Shown piece by piece: positions 8,197 through 16,494 of a DNA stretch of 50,439 bases. Source of the DNA: Pseudomonas sp. S31. Lineage in GTDB: Bacteria > Pseudomonadota > Gammaproteobacteria > Pseudomonadales > Pseudomonadaceae. The notes under the pieces are model-generated. The model was not told the origin of the DNA and did not search any database. It saw nothing but the letters and a program-made list of their open reading frames with translations. Both the position numbers and the translations under genes were made by a program. The DNA lies in NCBI RefSeq assembly GCF_016648105.1, contig NZ_JACVVE010000041.1, positions 1 to 50,439 of the forward strand. Reading direction: 5' to 3'. Every line of letters starts with the position of its first letter. Position 1 is the stretch's first letter.

Positions 8197-9825
8197 ATGT
8201 CCCAGTCAAATTCGCTACTGCGGGTACGTGACCTGCAGATCCGCGTGGGCGAGCACGGCGCGCTGGCGGTCGATGGCCTGAGCTTCGACATGGCACCGGG
8301 CGAGATCGTCGCCCTGGTAGGCGAGTCGGGCAGCGGCAAGACCATGGCCGCGCGTGCCGCCATCGGCTTGCTGCCCCTGCCGATGCAGGTGTGTGGCGGC
8401 AGCCTGGAGTTTCGTGGCAGCGACCTCACGCAGCTGGGCACCCAGGCCCTGCGCGCCATCCGCGGCGCGCAGATCGGCATGGTGTTCCAGGAGCCGATGG
8501 TCTCGCTCAACCCGGCCCTGAGCATCGGCCGGCAGATGGCCGAGGCGTTGCAATTGCACACCGACCTGGGCCCCCAGCAGATCCACGCGCGCTGCGTGCA
8601 GATGCTCCAACGCATCGGCATCGGCGATGCCGAACGTTGCCTGAAGGCCTATCCGCATCAGTTCTCCGGCGGCATGCGCCAACGCATCATGCTCGCCTCG
8701 GTGATGCTGCTGCGGCCCAAGCTGCTGATTGCCGACGAGCCGACCACGGCGCTGGACTGCCTGGCGCAGTTGGATGTGATCGAGCTGATGCTCGAGCTCA
8801 CCCGCGAGCAAGGCACTGCCGTGCTGTTCATCAGCCACGACCTGTCGCTGGTGGCGCGCTATGCCCACAAGGTCGTGGTGATGCGCCACGGCAAGGCGGT
8901 GGAGCAGGGGGCGATTGCCGATATCCTCCTGGCGCCAAAGGCCGAGTACACCCGCCAGTTGCTGGAGGCATTGCCGCGTCGCGGTGAGCTGCCAGCCCTG
9001 CCGGTGAGCGATGGGCCATTGGTGCAGGTCGATCAGGTATGCATCGAGCATCCCGGGCCTGCGAACTTCTGGGGCAAGCGTCACTACAAGCGGGTGGTGC
9101 ATTCCGCCAGCTTGAGCATCGCGCCTGGCGAGACCCTGGCGCTGGTGGGTGGCAGTGGCTCGGGCAAGACCACCCTTGGGCGCTCGCTGGTCGGGCTGGT
9201 CAAGCCGTGCGCGGGCACCATCCGCTTCAAGGGCGTGGATATCCTCAAGGCCGCCAACCGCACCCACCGGCTGCAATGCCAGATGATCTTCCAGGACCCG
9301 TTTTCGTCACTCAACCCGCGCATGCGTATCGGCGAGATCCTCATCGAGCCGCTGCGTCATGAGCCGGGCCTGAATGCCGGCGAGCGGCGTGAGCGGGTGC
9401 TGCAGACCATGCGCGACATCGGCCTGCCAGAGGCATTCGCCGAGCGCTTCCCGCACCAGCTGTCCGGTGGCCAGCGCCAGCGCGTGGCGATCGGCCGGGC
9501 GCTGGTCCGGCACCCGCAATTGGTCATCGCCGACGAGCCGATCTCGGCCCTGGACATGACCATCCAGAAGCAGATCCTCGAACTGTTCGAGCGTCTGCAG
9601 GCGCAATACGGCTTCGCCTGCCTGTTCATCTCCCATGACCTGGCGGCGGTAGAGCGCATCGCTCACCGGGTGGCGGTGATGCACCAGGGGGAGGTGGTGG
9701 AGGTGGGCAGCCGCGAACAGGTCTTCGACCACCCGCAACACCCGTACACAAGGCAGCTGCTGGCCGCGGCCAGCCCGCTGGAAAAACTCGACGACGGTAG
9801 TTACCGAATACGTCGCACCGGTTGA
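8197..9825 (+). CDS. ABC transporter double ATP-binding protein (GsiA-like, DppD-DppF fusion)
   Basis: A 542-residue protein with two complete nucleotide-binding domains. Domain 1 (about 5-265) has Walker A GESGSGKT, signature FSGGMRQR and Walker B LLIADEPTTALD. Domain 2 (about 275-540) has Walker A GGSGSGKTT, signature LSGGQRQRVAIGRAL and Walker B LVIADEPISALD. Each carries a switch histidine in the SHDL motif. Both domains end with the oligopeptide/dipeptide transporter C-terminal segment (HPYTRQLLAA in the second). It therefore does the work of DppD plus DppF in one chain, as GsiA does. ATG at 8197 follows the permease stop by 2 nt. It powers import by the upstream binding protein and permeases. 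Confidence 0.94.
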   Translation: MSQSNSLLRVRDLQIRVGEHGALAVDGLSFDMAPGEIVALVGESGSGKTMAARAAIGLLPLPMQVCGGSLEFRGSDLTQLGTQALRAIRGAQIGMVFQEPMVSLNPALSIGRQMAEALQLHTDLGPQQIHARCVQMLQRIGIGDAERCLKAYPHQFSGGMRQRIMLASVMLLRPKLLIADEPTTALDCLAQLDVIELMLELTREQGTAVLFISHDLSLVARYAHKVVVMRHGKAVEQGAIADILLAPKAEYTRQLLEALPRRGELPALPVSDGPLVQVDQVCIEHPGPANFWGKRHYKRVVHSASLSIAPGETLALVGGSGSGKTTLGRSLVGLVKPCAGTIRFKGVDILKAANRTHRLQCQMIFQDPFSSLNPRMRIGEILIEPLRHEPGLNAGERRERVLQTMRDIGLPEAFAERFPHQLSGGQRQRVAIGRALVRHPQLVIADEPISALDMTIQKQILELFERLQAQYGFACLFISHDLAAVERIAHRVAVMHQGEVVEVGSREQVFDHPQHPYTRQLLAAASPLEKLDDGSYRIRRTG

Positions 9826-9848
9826 CCTGACCCCTTGACTGACGCCCA

Positions 9849-9872
9849 CACGCCGGCTGCAAAACCGGCGTG
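9849..9872 (+). terminator. GC-rich hairpin between the importer and porin genes
   Basis: CACGCCGG (9849-9856) pairs with CCGGCGTG (9865-9872) around an 8-nt loop, 23 nt after the double-ATPase stop. No T-run follows, so it is more likely a partial terminator or an mRNA-stabilising hairpin that separates porin expression from importer expression. Confidence 0.5.
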
Positions 9873-9939
9873 ACGGGGGAAGTCATGTCCGAAAACAACA
9901 AGAACAACATTCTCAAAACGACTGCCGGGAGCCAGAAAC

Positions 9940-11208
9940 ATGAAACACACCCACCTGAACGTGCTGTTGACTGGCGTTGGCCTGTTGAGCGCACAGGCCC
10001 ATGCCGACTTCATCAAGGACAGCAAGGGAACGCTGGAACTGAAGAATTACTACTTCAACCGCGACTACCGGGAAGGCGCCGGGCAATCCAAGCGCGAGGA
10101 GTGGGCCCAGGGCTTCACTCTGAACCTGCAATCGGGCTTTACCGAAGGCGTGGTCGGTTTTGGCGTCGACGCGATCGGCATGCTGGGCTTGAAGCTCGAC
10201 TCCAGCCCGGACCGCTCGGGCTCCGGCCTGCTGGCTCGGGACAACGAGGCCGAACCGGGTAAGCCAAGCTACGCCAAGCGGGCCCAGGACGAGTATGCCA
10301 AGCTCGGTGTCACCGGCAAGATGCGCTTTGCCAAGAGCGAACTGCGCAGCGGCCACCTGCTGCCGGACCTGCCGACGTTGCAGCCGAACACCAGCCGGAT
10401 ATTCCCGCAGACCTTCCGTGGCACGCAGGTCAGCTCTGGCGATATCCATGGCCTGGCGCTGATCGGCGGGCAGATCGACCGGGTCCGCCAGCGCGAGTCG
10501 ACCGACTACGAGGAAATGGGCCTGACCAGCCAGAGTGGCGCCTACCGCAGCACGGCGAAAAGCGATCGCTTCCGTTTCATCGGGGGGGACTACAAGCTGA
10601 CGCCGAGCCTGCAGCTGACCTACCACTACGCCCAGCTGGAAGACATCTACCAACAGCACTACGTGGGCCTGAAACACAGTTTCGCGCTGGGCGGCGGTGC
10701 GCTGAAAACCGACATCCGCTACTTCGACGCGGACAAGTCCGGCGCAGGGCTGGCGGGCCAGGTCGACAACCGCGCGCTCAGTACCCGCCTGGCCTACAGC
10801 CATGGCGGCCACACCTTCGGCGGCGGTTACCAGGAGCAGTTCGGCAGTACCCCGTTCACCTATGTAGACGGCACCAACACCTTCCTGTTCTCCGAATACC
10901 AGTTGAGCAACTTCTCCCAGACCAAAGAGCGCACCTGGCACGCGCGCTACGACTACAACTTTGCGGCGCTGGGCCTGCCGGGCCTGAGCTTCTCGACGCG
11001 CTGGGCCAAAGGTGACCAGGCACAGGTCAGGGGCTTCGATGGCGAAGCCCGCGAGTGGGAGCGCGATATCGACCTGGGCTATGTCGTCCAGGGCGGGCCG
11101 CTGAAGGGGGTGTCGCTGCGTTGGCGCAATGCGCTGACCAAGGCCAACTACCTGCGCGACATGAATGAAAACCGCGTGATCATCGGCTACACCGTGGCGC
11201 TCTGGTAA
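9940..11208 (+). CDS. OprD-family outer membrane porin
   Basis: A 422-residue substrate-specific porin. The signal peptide is MKHTHLNVLLTGVGLLSAQAHA, with cleavage before DFIKDSK. The mature start (ADFIKDSKGTLELKNYYFNR) and the arrangement of alternating barrel strands match the OprD family; the family end motif NYLRDMNENRVIIGYTVALW forms the last strand with terminal aromatic residues. OprD/Occ channels admit basic amino acids, peptides or carboxylates. Its place after a peptide-type ABC importer and before a GntR-controlled catabolic operon suggests that it admits the same substrate across the outer membrane. It starts 114 nt after the importer and ends convergently with the GntR gene, 5 nt apart. 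Confidence 0.93.
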   Translation: MKHTHLNVLLTGVGLLSAQAHADFIKDSKGTLELKNYYFNRDYREGAGQSKREEWAQGFTLNLQSGFTEGVVGFGVDAIGMLGLKLDSSPDRSGSGLLARDNEAEPGKPSYAKRAQDEYAKLGVTGKMRFAKSELRSGHLLPDLPTLQPNTSRIFPQTFRGTQVSSGDIHGLALIGGQIDRVRQRESTDYEEMGLTSQSGAYRSTAKSDRFRFIGGDYKLTPSLQLTYHYAQLEDIYQQHYVGLKHSFALGGGALKTDIRYFDADKSGAGLAGQVDNRALSTRLAYSHGGHTFGGGYQEQFGSTPFTYVDGTNTFLFSEYQLSNFSQTKERTWHARYDYNFAALGLPGLSFSTRWAKGDQAQVRGFDGEAREWERDIDLGYVVQGGPLKGVSLRWRNALTKANYLRDMNENRVIIGYTVALW

Positions 11209-11213
11209 TGGAC

Positions 11214-12083
11214 CTACGCCTTGCTCCGCGCCACGCCCATTTTGCTCGCGACCTCCAGGTGGCGGTGGAGCAGGGTGGAAGCCCATTCGTTGTCGCCTTG
11301 CTCCAGCGCATCGAGGATCGCCAGGTGTTCACGGCACGACGCCTTGACCCGCTCGACGTTGTTCACCGAATGGAACTCGGTCAGCCGGCGCAGGCGGTTC
11401 TGCTGCTGCACCGCTTGCAGGATGTAGGCGTTGCCCGAAGCTGCGGCCAGCAACTCGTGGAACTGGGCGTTGCTCTCGAAGAAGTTCTTGCTGTCGGCGA
11501 TGCCGTCGAGCAGGTCCAGCTGTTGCCTGCGGCAGCGCTGCAGCTGTTCCTGGTTGAGGCGGAAGGTCGGCTCCAGCAGGCCGGCCGGTTCGAGCAGCAT
11601 GCGGAAGCGATAGCTCTCGAAGCGTGTCTGCTTGTCGCTGAGAGTCGGCGCGAATTGCCAGCCATGGCCGTGCTTGCGCTGCATCACACCTTCGTCGGAC
11701 AGGCGCAGCAGGCAACGGCGCAACACGCTCTTGCCGACGTCGTAGCGGCGCAGCAGGTCGCTCTCGGAAATCTGGTCTGGCAGCGACTGGTTGAGGCGGT
11801 CGTCGATCAGGCGCGCGTACAGCGCGTCCTCCTCGTTCTGCAGTTCGCCTGCGTTCGTTGCCACCGGCTCCAGTGGCACGCGGAAGCCGTGGTTGGCCAT
11901 CGGCTCGATCAGTTGCTGGTCGGCCAGGTACGCCAGCGCTCCGCGCACCGGCGAGCGCGACACACCAAGGCGTTCGGCCAGCTCCACTTCCTTCAGATGG
12001 TTGCCGGGCGCCAGCTCGCCGCTCTGGATGGCCGCAAGGATCTGGCCGGCAACCTTGGTCTGCAGCGAAGTGAGTTGAACCAT
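11214..12083 (-). CDS. GntR-family regulator with two winged-helix segments and an FCD-like ligand domain
   Basis: A 289-residue regulator, longer than the 220-245 usual for FadR-type GntR proteins. Residues about 5-68 are a normal GntR winged helix (LAPGNHLKEVELAERLGVSR, SPVRGALAYLADQQLIEP). Residues about 88-145 look like a second, diverged winged helix (DQISESDLLRRYDVGKSVLR, RCLLRLSDEGVMQRKHGHGW). The rest is an all-helical FCD-like sensor (SNAQFHELLAAASGNAYI, CREHLAILDALEQGDNEWAS). ATG at 12083 is preferred because AGGAACG precedes it and the product then starts as GntR proteins do; the frame is open further upstream. It is divergent from the hydrolase operon and probably represses it, and perhaps the importer too. 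Confidence 0.88.
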   Translation of the reverse strand: MVQLTSLQTKVAGQILAAIQSGELAPGNHLKEVELAERLGVSRSPVRGALAYLADQQLIEPMANHGFRVPLEPVATNAGELQNEEDALYARLIDDRLNQSLPDQISESDLLRRYDVGKSVLRRCLLRLSDEGVMQRKHGHGWQFAPTLSDKQTRFESYRFRMLLEPAGLLEPTFRLNQEQLQRCRRQQLDLLDGIADSKNFFESNAQFHELLAAASGNAYILQAVQQQNRLRRLTEFHSVNNVERVKASCREHLAILDALEQGDNEWASTLLHRHLEVASKMGVARSKA

Positions 12084-12180
12084 GGACGACGTCGTTCCTG
12101 TGACAGGGGAGAAAAGCCTGCCTGGCAGGGAGCACAGGCAGCTCGAAGTACAGCGTTGCAACAATCTATTTACTCATCTT

Positions 12181-12204
12181 TGTTTTATCTTGCATATAAA
12201 AACA
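12181..12204. promoter_or_regulatory. Dyad between the GntR gene and the hydrolase operon (candidate GntR operator)
   Basis: TGTTTTAT (12181-12188) and ATAAAAACA (12196-12204) form an imperfect inverted repeat. The site lies between divergent genes, about 100 bp from the regulator start and 38 bp before the hydrolase start. It shares TTTTATCT and the ATAAAAA...CAT arm with the perfect palindrome at 4597-4624. Binding by the GntR protein is inferred. Confidence 0.5.
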
Positions 12205-12241
12205 TAGATGGTCGCCCGCGTTATTTTAAGGAACACCCGTG

Positions 12242-13741
12242 ATGAGTTACAGCCCACTTCCCCGCGCTTTGCCCCAGGACAAAGGTGTCGATCCGCAGGC
12301 CATCGTCGATTTCATCGAGGCGGTCCAGGCCGAGGGCCTCGAACTGCACAGCTTCATGTTGTACCGCGACGGCGCCGTGGTCAGCGAGGCGTTCTGGCGG
12401 CCTTATGCGGCGCGGCGTGCGCATGTCCAGCACTCGGCGACCAAGAGCTGGACGGCCACCGCCATCGGCCTGTTGATCGACGACGGGCGCCTGGCACTGG
12501 ACGACAAGGTGGTGGGTTTTTTCCCGCAGTTGTGCCCGCCGAGCATCAGCGACAACCTGGCGGCGATGACCGTCGAGGACCTGCTGACCATGCGCACCGG
12601 CCATCGCCGTGGCATTTCTGGTGGCGATTGGCGCAACGTTTCCACCAGCTGGGTGGCGGCGTTTCTCAACGAGCCGGTCGACGAGGCCCCGGGCAAGGCG
12701 TTCATCTACAGCAGTGCCAGCAGCTTCATGCTCTCGGCCATCGTCACCCAGGTCACCGGCAAGACCTTGCACCAGTTGCTCGACGAGCGCGTGCTGCGCC
12801 ACATGGGCATGGATCCGTTGCATTGGGATCTGGCGCCAGGCGGCTATAACAGCGGTGGCAACGGCTTGAGCTGCACCAGCGAGGACTCGCTGAAGTTCGG
12901 CGTGCTGCACCTGCAGCGGGGGCAATGGCAAGGGCAGCAGCTATTGTCGGGCGAATGGGTCGATGCCGCTACCTGCAACCAGGTCGAGGATGTGTGGATG
13001 GGCGAGTTCGACGGCAAGCAGTACCTGCCGCGCGACGCCGCCAATGCCGCGAGCAATCGCCGCGAAGGCTACGGCTACCAGTGGTGGATGCTGCGCAATG
13101 GCGGCTATTACGCCTCTGGCGTGTTCGGCCAGCAGTGCATCGTGCTGCCGGCGCAGAACACCGTGATGGTGTTCACCAGCGGCCTGCGCCTGGGTGAAAA
13201 GCGCCTCCACGCGGCGCTCTGGGAGCACCTGTTCCCAGGCCTTGGGCGCACCGCGCAAGCGCCCGGCGCGGCCCAGGCCAAGCTCGATGCGTTGCTCGAT
13301 GGGCTGCGCCTACCCGTGCTCGAAGGCGCCAGCGCGTCTGCGGCGGCTGCCGGGTTGGCCGGGCATTACCGCATGGAGCCGAACGAGGACCAGGTGCGCG
13401 AAATCGCCCTGGCCTTCGACGCCGAGGGCTGCGATTTCACCCTCGTCGATCACCGCGGTCGCCATCACGTTCGGGTCGGCTTGTACCAGCCGATCGAATC
13501 GCAGACCAGCATCACCGGCAACTACCTGCATCACCAGTATCAGCCCGAGCAGACGCCCGTGGTAGCCCATGGGCGTTGGGATGACGCGGGCGGCCTACAC
13601 ATGCTCTGGCGTTTCGTCGAGACCGCCTTCTCTGATCACGTCGACTGCCGCCTGGAGCAGGGCATGCTGGTGTTCGACCGCGGCGTGAACACCAACGCCG
13701 GCAGCCTGCAGCGCCCGACCCTGCGCGGTCACCGTATCTGA
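12242..13741 (+). CDS. Beta-lactamase-fold serine hydrolase (NylB/EstB-like amidase or esterase)
   Basis: A 499-residue class C beta-lactamase-family hydrolase. The nucleophile motif S-x-x-K is SATK at residues 65-68 (QHSATKSWTATAIGLL). The second motif is YSS at 156-158 in place of Y-x-N. A GGYYASGVFGQQ stretch fits the third active-site region. Residues about 360-499 form an extra beta-rich C-terminal domain. There is no signal peptide, so it acts in the cytoplasm on imported substrate. Relatives include 6-aminohexanoate-dimer hydrolase and EstB-type esterases, so amide or ester cleavage is expected; the true substrate is unknown. ATG at 12242 is preferred to the GTG at 12239 because AAGGAA lies 8 nt upstream of it. 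It heads an operon with an aminotransferase and an aldehyde dehydrogenase. Confidence 0.85.
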   Translation: MSYSPLPRALPQDKGVDPQAIVDFIEAVQAEGLELHSFMLYRDGAVVSEAFWRPYAARRAHVQHSATKSWTATAIGLLIDDGRLALDDKVVGFFPQLCPPSISDNLAAMTVEDLLTMRTGHRRGISGGDWRNVSTSWVAAFLNEPVDEAPGKAFIYSSASSFMLSAIVTQVTGKTLHQLLDERVLRHMGMDPLHWDLAPGGYNSGGNGLSCTSEDSLKFGVLHLQRGQWQGQQLLSGEWVDAATCNQVEDVWMGEFDGKQYLPRDAANAASNRREGYGYQWWMLRNGGYYASGVFGQQCIVLPAQNTVMVFTSGLRLGEKRLHAALWEHLFPGLGRTAQAPGAAQAKLDALLDGLRLPVLEGASASAAAAGLAGHYRMEPNEDQVREIALAFDAEGCDFTLVDHRGRHHVRVGLYQPIESQTSITGNYLHHQYQPEQTPVVAHGRWDDAGGLHMLWRFVETAFSDHVDCRLEQGMLVFDRGVNTNAGSLQRPTLRGHRI

Positions 13742-13765
13742 ATGCTTTCTGGAAGGAACGACGCC

Positions 13766-15055
13766 ATGACTCAGCCTTTGCACACCGGCCTGTGGGCCCC
13801 CTTCACCCCAATGCGCGATTTCGCCCGCCAGCCGATGCTGTTCGAGCGCGCCGAGGGCATGTACTACTTCACCCCCGAGGGGCGCCCAGTGTTGGACGCC
13901 ATGGCCGGCCTCTGGTGTGTCAATGCCGGCCACGGCCAGCCGCGTATCGTCGAGGCGATTCGTGAAGCGGCGGGGCGCCTGGACTTTGTCTCGTCGTTCA
14001 AGATGAGCCACCCCGATGCCTTGCGCATGGCCGATGCGCTGGTCGAGCTGGCCCCGGATGGCCTGGACAAGGTGTTTTTCACCAACTCCGGCTCCGAGGC
14101 TGTGGACACCGCGTTGAAGATCGCCCGGGCCTACCACCAGGCCCGCGGTGACTGTCGTCGGACCAAGCTGGTTGGCCGCGCCAAGGGCTACCACGGCATG
14201 GGCTTCGGCGGGTTGTCGGTGTCGGGTATCGGGCGCCAGAAGCGCGATTTCGGCCCGCTGCTGGGCGACGTCGCGCACCTGCCATTGCCCTACGACGCCA
14301 GCATGCGCTTCAGTGCCGGGCAGCCGCAGCAGGGGGCCGACTACGCCGAGGCCTTGCTGCAACTGTTCGAAGTGCACGACCCGGCCACGGTCGCGGCGGT
14401 AATCGTCGAGCCGGTGACCGGCTCCGGTGGTGTGTACGCACCGCCCCTGGGCTACCTGCAACGGCTGCGCGAACTCTGCGACCGACATGGCGTGCTGCTG
14501 ATCTTCGACGAAGTGATCACCGGCTTCGGGCGCTTGGGCGAGCCATTCGCTGCCCAGGCGTTCGGCGTGCTGCCAGACCTGCTGACCACCGCCAAGGGGC
14601 TGACCAATGGGGCAGTGCCCATGGGTGGCGTGCTGGTCAGTGGTGCGGTGTACGAGGCGTTCATGCATGGCCCAGCGGCGGCCATCGAGCTGATGCATGG
14701 CTACACCTATTCGGCCCACCCGTTGGCCTGTGCAGCCGGCCTTGCGACCTTGGCGGTTCACCAGGAACTGGCGATCAACGCCCATGTCCAGGCAGTGGCG
14801 CCGGCCTGGCAGGCTGCGGCGCTGGCTTTACGCGGTCACCCGCTGGTCCAGGACGTGCGGGCGATCGGCTTGCTATGCGCGGTGGAATTGCGCGGGGCTC
14901 CGGCTGCAGAAGTGGCGCGCCTGTGTTTCGAGGACGGCGTGCTGGTGCGCGCCTCCGGTGACAACATCGTGCTGTCGCCGCCCCTGATCGTCTCCAGCGA
15001 ACAGATTGGCCTGATCTTCGACACCTTGCGCCGTGCGCTGGAGCGCGCGGCATGA
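13766..15055 (+). CDS. Omega-amino acid:pyruvate aminotransferase (class III)
   Basis: A 429-residue PLP enzyme. The N-terminus (LWAPFTPMRDF) and the MAGLWCVNAGHGQPRIVEAI segment match the omega-amino acid:pyruvate group, which includes beta-alanine:pyruvate and caprolactam-pathway 6-aminohexanoate transaminases. Cofactor motifs are NSGSEAVDTALKIARAYH, GYHGMGFGGLSVSG, LIFDEVITGFGR and the PLP lysine in TTAKGLTNGAVPMGG (Lys about 277). It should move a terminal amino group to pyruvate, giving alanine and a semialdehyde. ATG at 13766 follows AAGGA by 8 nt; an earlier in-frame ATG at 13742 has no such site. It begins 24 nt after the hydrolase and overlaps the dehydrogenase start by 4 nt. Confidence 0.92.
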   Translation: MTQPLHTGLWAPFTPMRDFARQPMLFERAEGMYYFTPEGRPVLDAMAGLWCVNAGHGQPRIVEAIREAAGRLDFVSSFKMSHPDALRMADALVELAPDGLDKVFFTNSGSEAVDTALKIARAYHQARGDCRRTKLVGRAKGYHGMGFGGLSVSGIGRQKRDFGPLLGDVAHLPLPYDASMRFSAGQPQQGADYAEALLQLFEVHDPATVAAVIVEPVTGSGGVYAPPLGYLQRLRELCDRHGVLLIFDEVITGFGRLGEPFAAQAFGVLPDLLTTAKGLTNGAVPMGGVLVSGAVYEAFMHGPAAAIELMHGYTYSAHPLACAAGLATLAVHQELAINAHVQAVAPAWQAAALALRGHPLVQDVRAIGLLCAVELRGAPAAEVARLCFEDGVLVRASGDNIVLSPPLIVSSEQIGLIFDTLRRALERAA

Positions 15056-16476
15056 ACCCACTGGATTTCTACATCGATGGCCGCTGGGAAACGCCGCTTG
15101 GGCGGCCGACCCTGGCGTTGTTAGACCCCCACGACGAGCAGCCCTTCAGCCGCATCAGCCTGGGTAACAGTGGTGATGTCGACCGTGCCGTGGCGGCTGC
15201 CCAGCGCGCCTTTGTCCAGTATTCGCAATGGACCCGTGAGCAACGCCTGGCATTGCTGGCGGCGATCATCGAGGGCTATCGCCAACGCAGCGAGGAGCTG
15301 GCCCAGGTGGTGCACCAGGAGATGGGCGCGCCGCTGTCGCTGGCCCGCAGCGCCCATGTCCCTGCCGGGCTCGGCCATCTGCAGCGTGCCTATGAGGTGC
15401 TGCGCGACTACAGCTTCGACCGCCTGCACGGCACGACCTTGATCACCCGCGAACCGATCGGCGTCTGCGGGTTGATCACACCGTGGAACTGGCCGCTCAA
15501 CCAGCTCACCTGCAAGGTCGCCCCGGCGTTGGCCGCCGGTTGCACCGTGGTGCTCAAGCCCAGTGAGCGGGCGCCGCTTTCGGCCATGCTATTGGCCGAT
15601 ATCCTCCATCAGGCTGGCGTTCCGGCCGGCGTGTTCAACCTGGTCAATGGCGATGGCATCACAGTGGGTGACCGGATTGCCCGGCATCCAGGGATCGACA
15701 TGGTCTCGTTCACGGGGTCCAACGTGGCGGGTGTCGCGGTATCCAAGGCGGCGGCCGATACGGTGAAGCGGGTCTCGCTGGAACTGGGCGGCAAGTCGGC
15801 CAACCTGATCCTGGAAGATGCCGACTTCGAGGCGGCGGTGCGCCATGGCGTCAGTGCCTGCATGCGCAACAGCGGCCAGTCGTGCAATGCGCCAACGCGG
15901 TTGCTGGTGCCGCGTGAGCGTCAGCAACAGGCCATCGGGATCGCCCGCGAGGTTGCCGCCCAGGTATGTTTCGACGACAGCGATGCTGCCACCAGCATGG
16001 GGCCGCTGGCCAACGCTGCGCAGTACCTGCGGGTCCAGGGCATGATCGGGGCGGCCATCGAGCAGGGTGCCCGCCTGGTCTGTGGCGGCGTTGGCCGCCC
16101 GGGGAGTGCCGAGGTCGGCTACTTCGTCCAACCTACGGTGTTTGCGGATATCACTTCAAACATGACCATCGCCCGTGAGGAAGTGTTCGGCCCGGTGCTG
16201 GCGATCATGCCGTATGACACCGAAGAGCAAGCCATTGCGCTGGCCAATGACAGCACCTATGGGCTGTCTGGCTACGTGACCGCGGGCGACCCGCAACGAG
16301 CCCGCGTGGTGGCCCGCCGTTTGCGGACCGGCATGGTTCATCTCAACGGCAGCAAGGCCGACAACGGTGCGCCGTTTGGCGGGTACAAGCAGTCCGGCAA
16401 TGGGCGGGAGTGGGGGGTGCATGGGTTCGAAGAGTATTTGGAGACGAAGTCGATCTTTGGTTATGGGGTGGGCTGA
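15052..16476 (+). CDS. Semialdehyde dehydrogenase, NAD(P)-dependent aldehyde dehydrogenase family
   Basis: A 474-residue aldehyde dehydrogenase. It has the cofactor motif PWNWPLNQLTCKVAPALAAG, the ring FTGSNVAGVAVSK, the general base Glu about 244 in LELGGKSANL and the catalytic Cys about 278 in NSGQSCNAPTR, followed by EEVFGPVLAIMPY. It is similar to the semialdehyde and betaine aldehyde types. Its ATG overlaps the aminotransferase stop (ATGA), so the two are coupled. The expected reaction is oxidation of the semialdehyde made by the aminotransferase to a dicarboxylic acid, such as succinate, glutarate or adipate depending on chain length. Confidence 0.93.
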   Translation: MNPLDFYIDGRWETPLGRPTLALLDPHDEQPFSRISLGNSGDVDRAVAAAQRAFVQYSQWTREQRLALLAAIIEGYRQRSEELAQVVHQEMGAPLSLARSAHVPAGLGHLQRAYEVLRDYSFDRLHGTTLITREPIGVCGLITPWNWPLNQLTCKVAPALAAGCTVVLKPSERAPLSAMLLADILHQAGVPAGVFNLVNGDGITVGDRIARHPGIDMVSFTGSNVAGVAVSKAAADTVKRVSLELGGKSANLILEDADFEAAVRHGVSACMRNSGQSCNAPTRLLVPRERQQQAIGIAREVAAQVCFDDSDAATSMGPLANAAQYLRVQGMIGAAIEQGARLVCGGVGRPGSAEVGYFVQPTVFADITSNMTIAREEVFGPVLAIMPYDTEEQAIALANDSTYGLSGYVTAGDPQRARVVARRLRTGMVHLNGSKADNGAPFGGYKQSGNGREWGVHGFEEYLETKSIFGYGVG

Positions 16477-16494
16477 GGGCGCGCGTCAGCTTTG

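Noticed and set aside
9884..10262. Frame starting ATGTCCGAAAACAAC before the OprD gene
   Set aside because: It overlaps OprD in another frame and becomes low-complexity Arg/Gly sequence. No ribosome binding site of quality; OprD's signal peptide and barrel are clear.
4784..11208. Nickel uptake as the role of the family 5 ABC importer
   Set aside because: No hydrogenase, urease or nickel regulator gene is nearby; a GntR regulator and amide/amine catabolic enzymes are.
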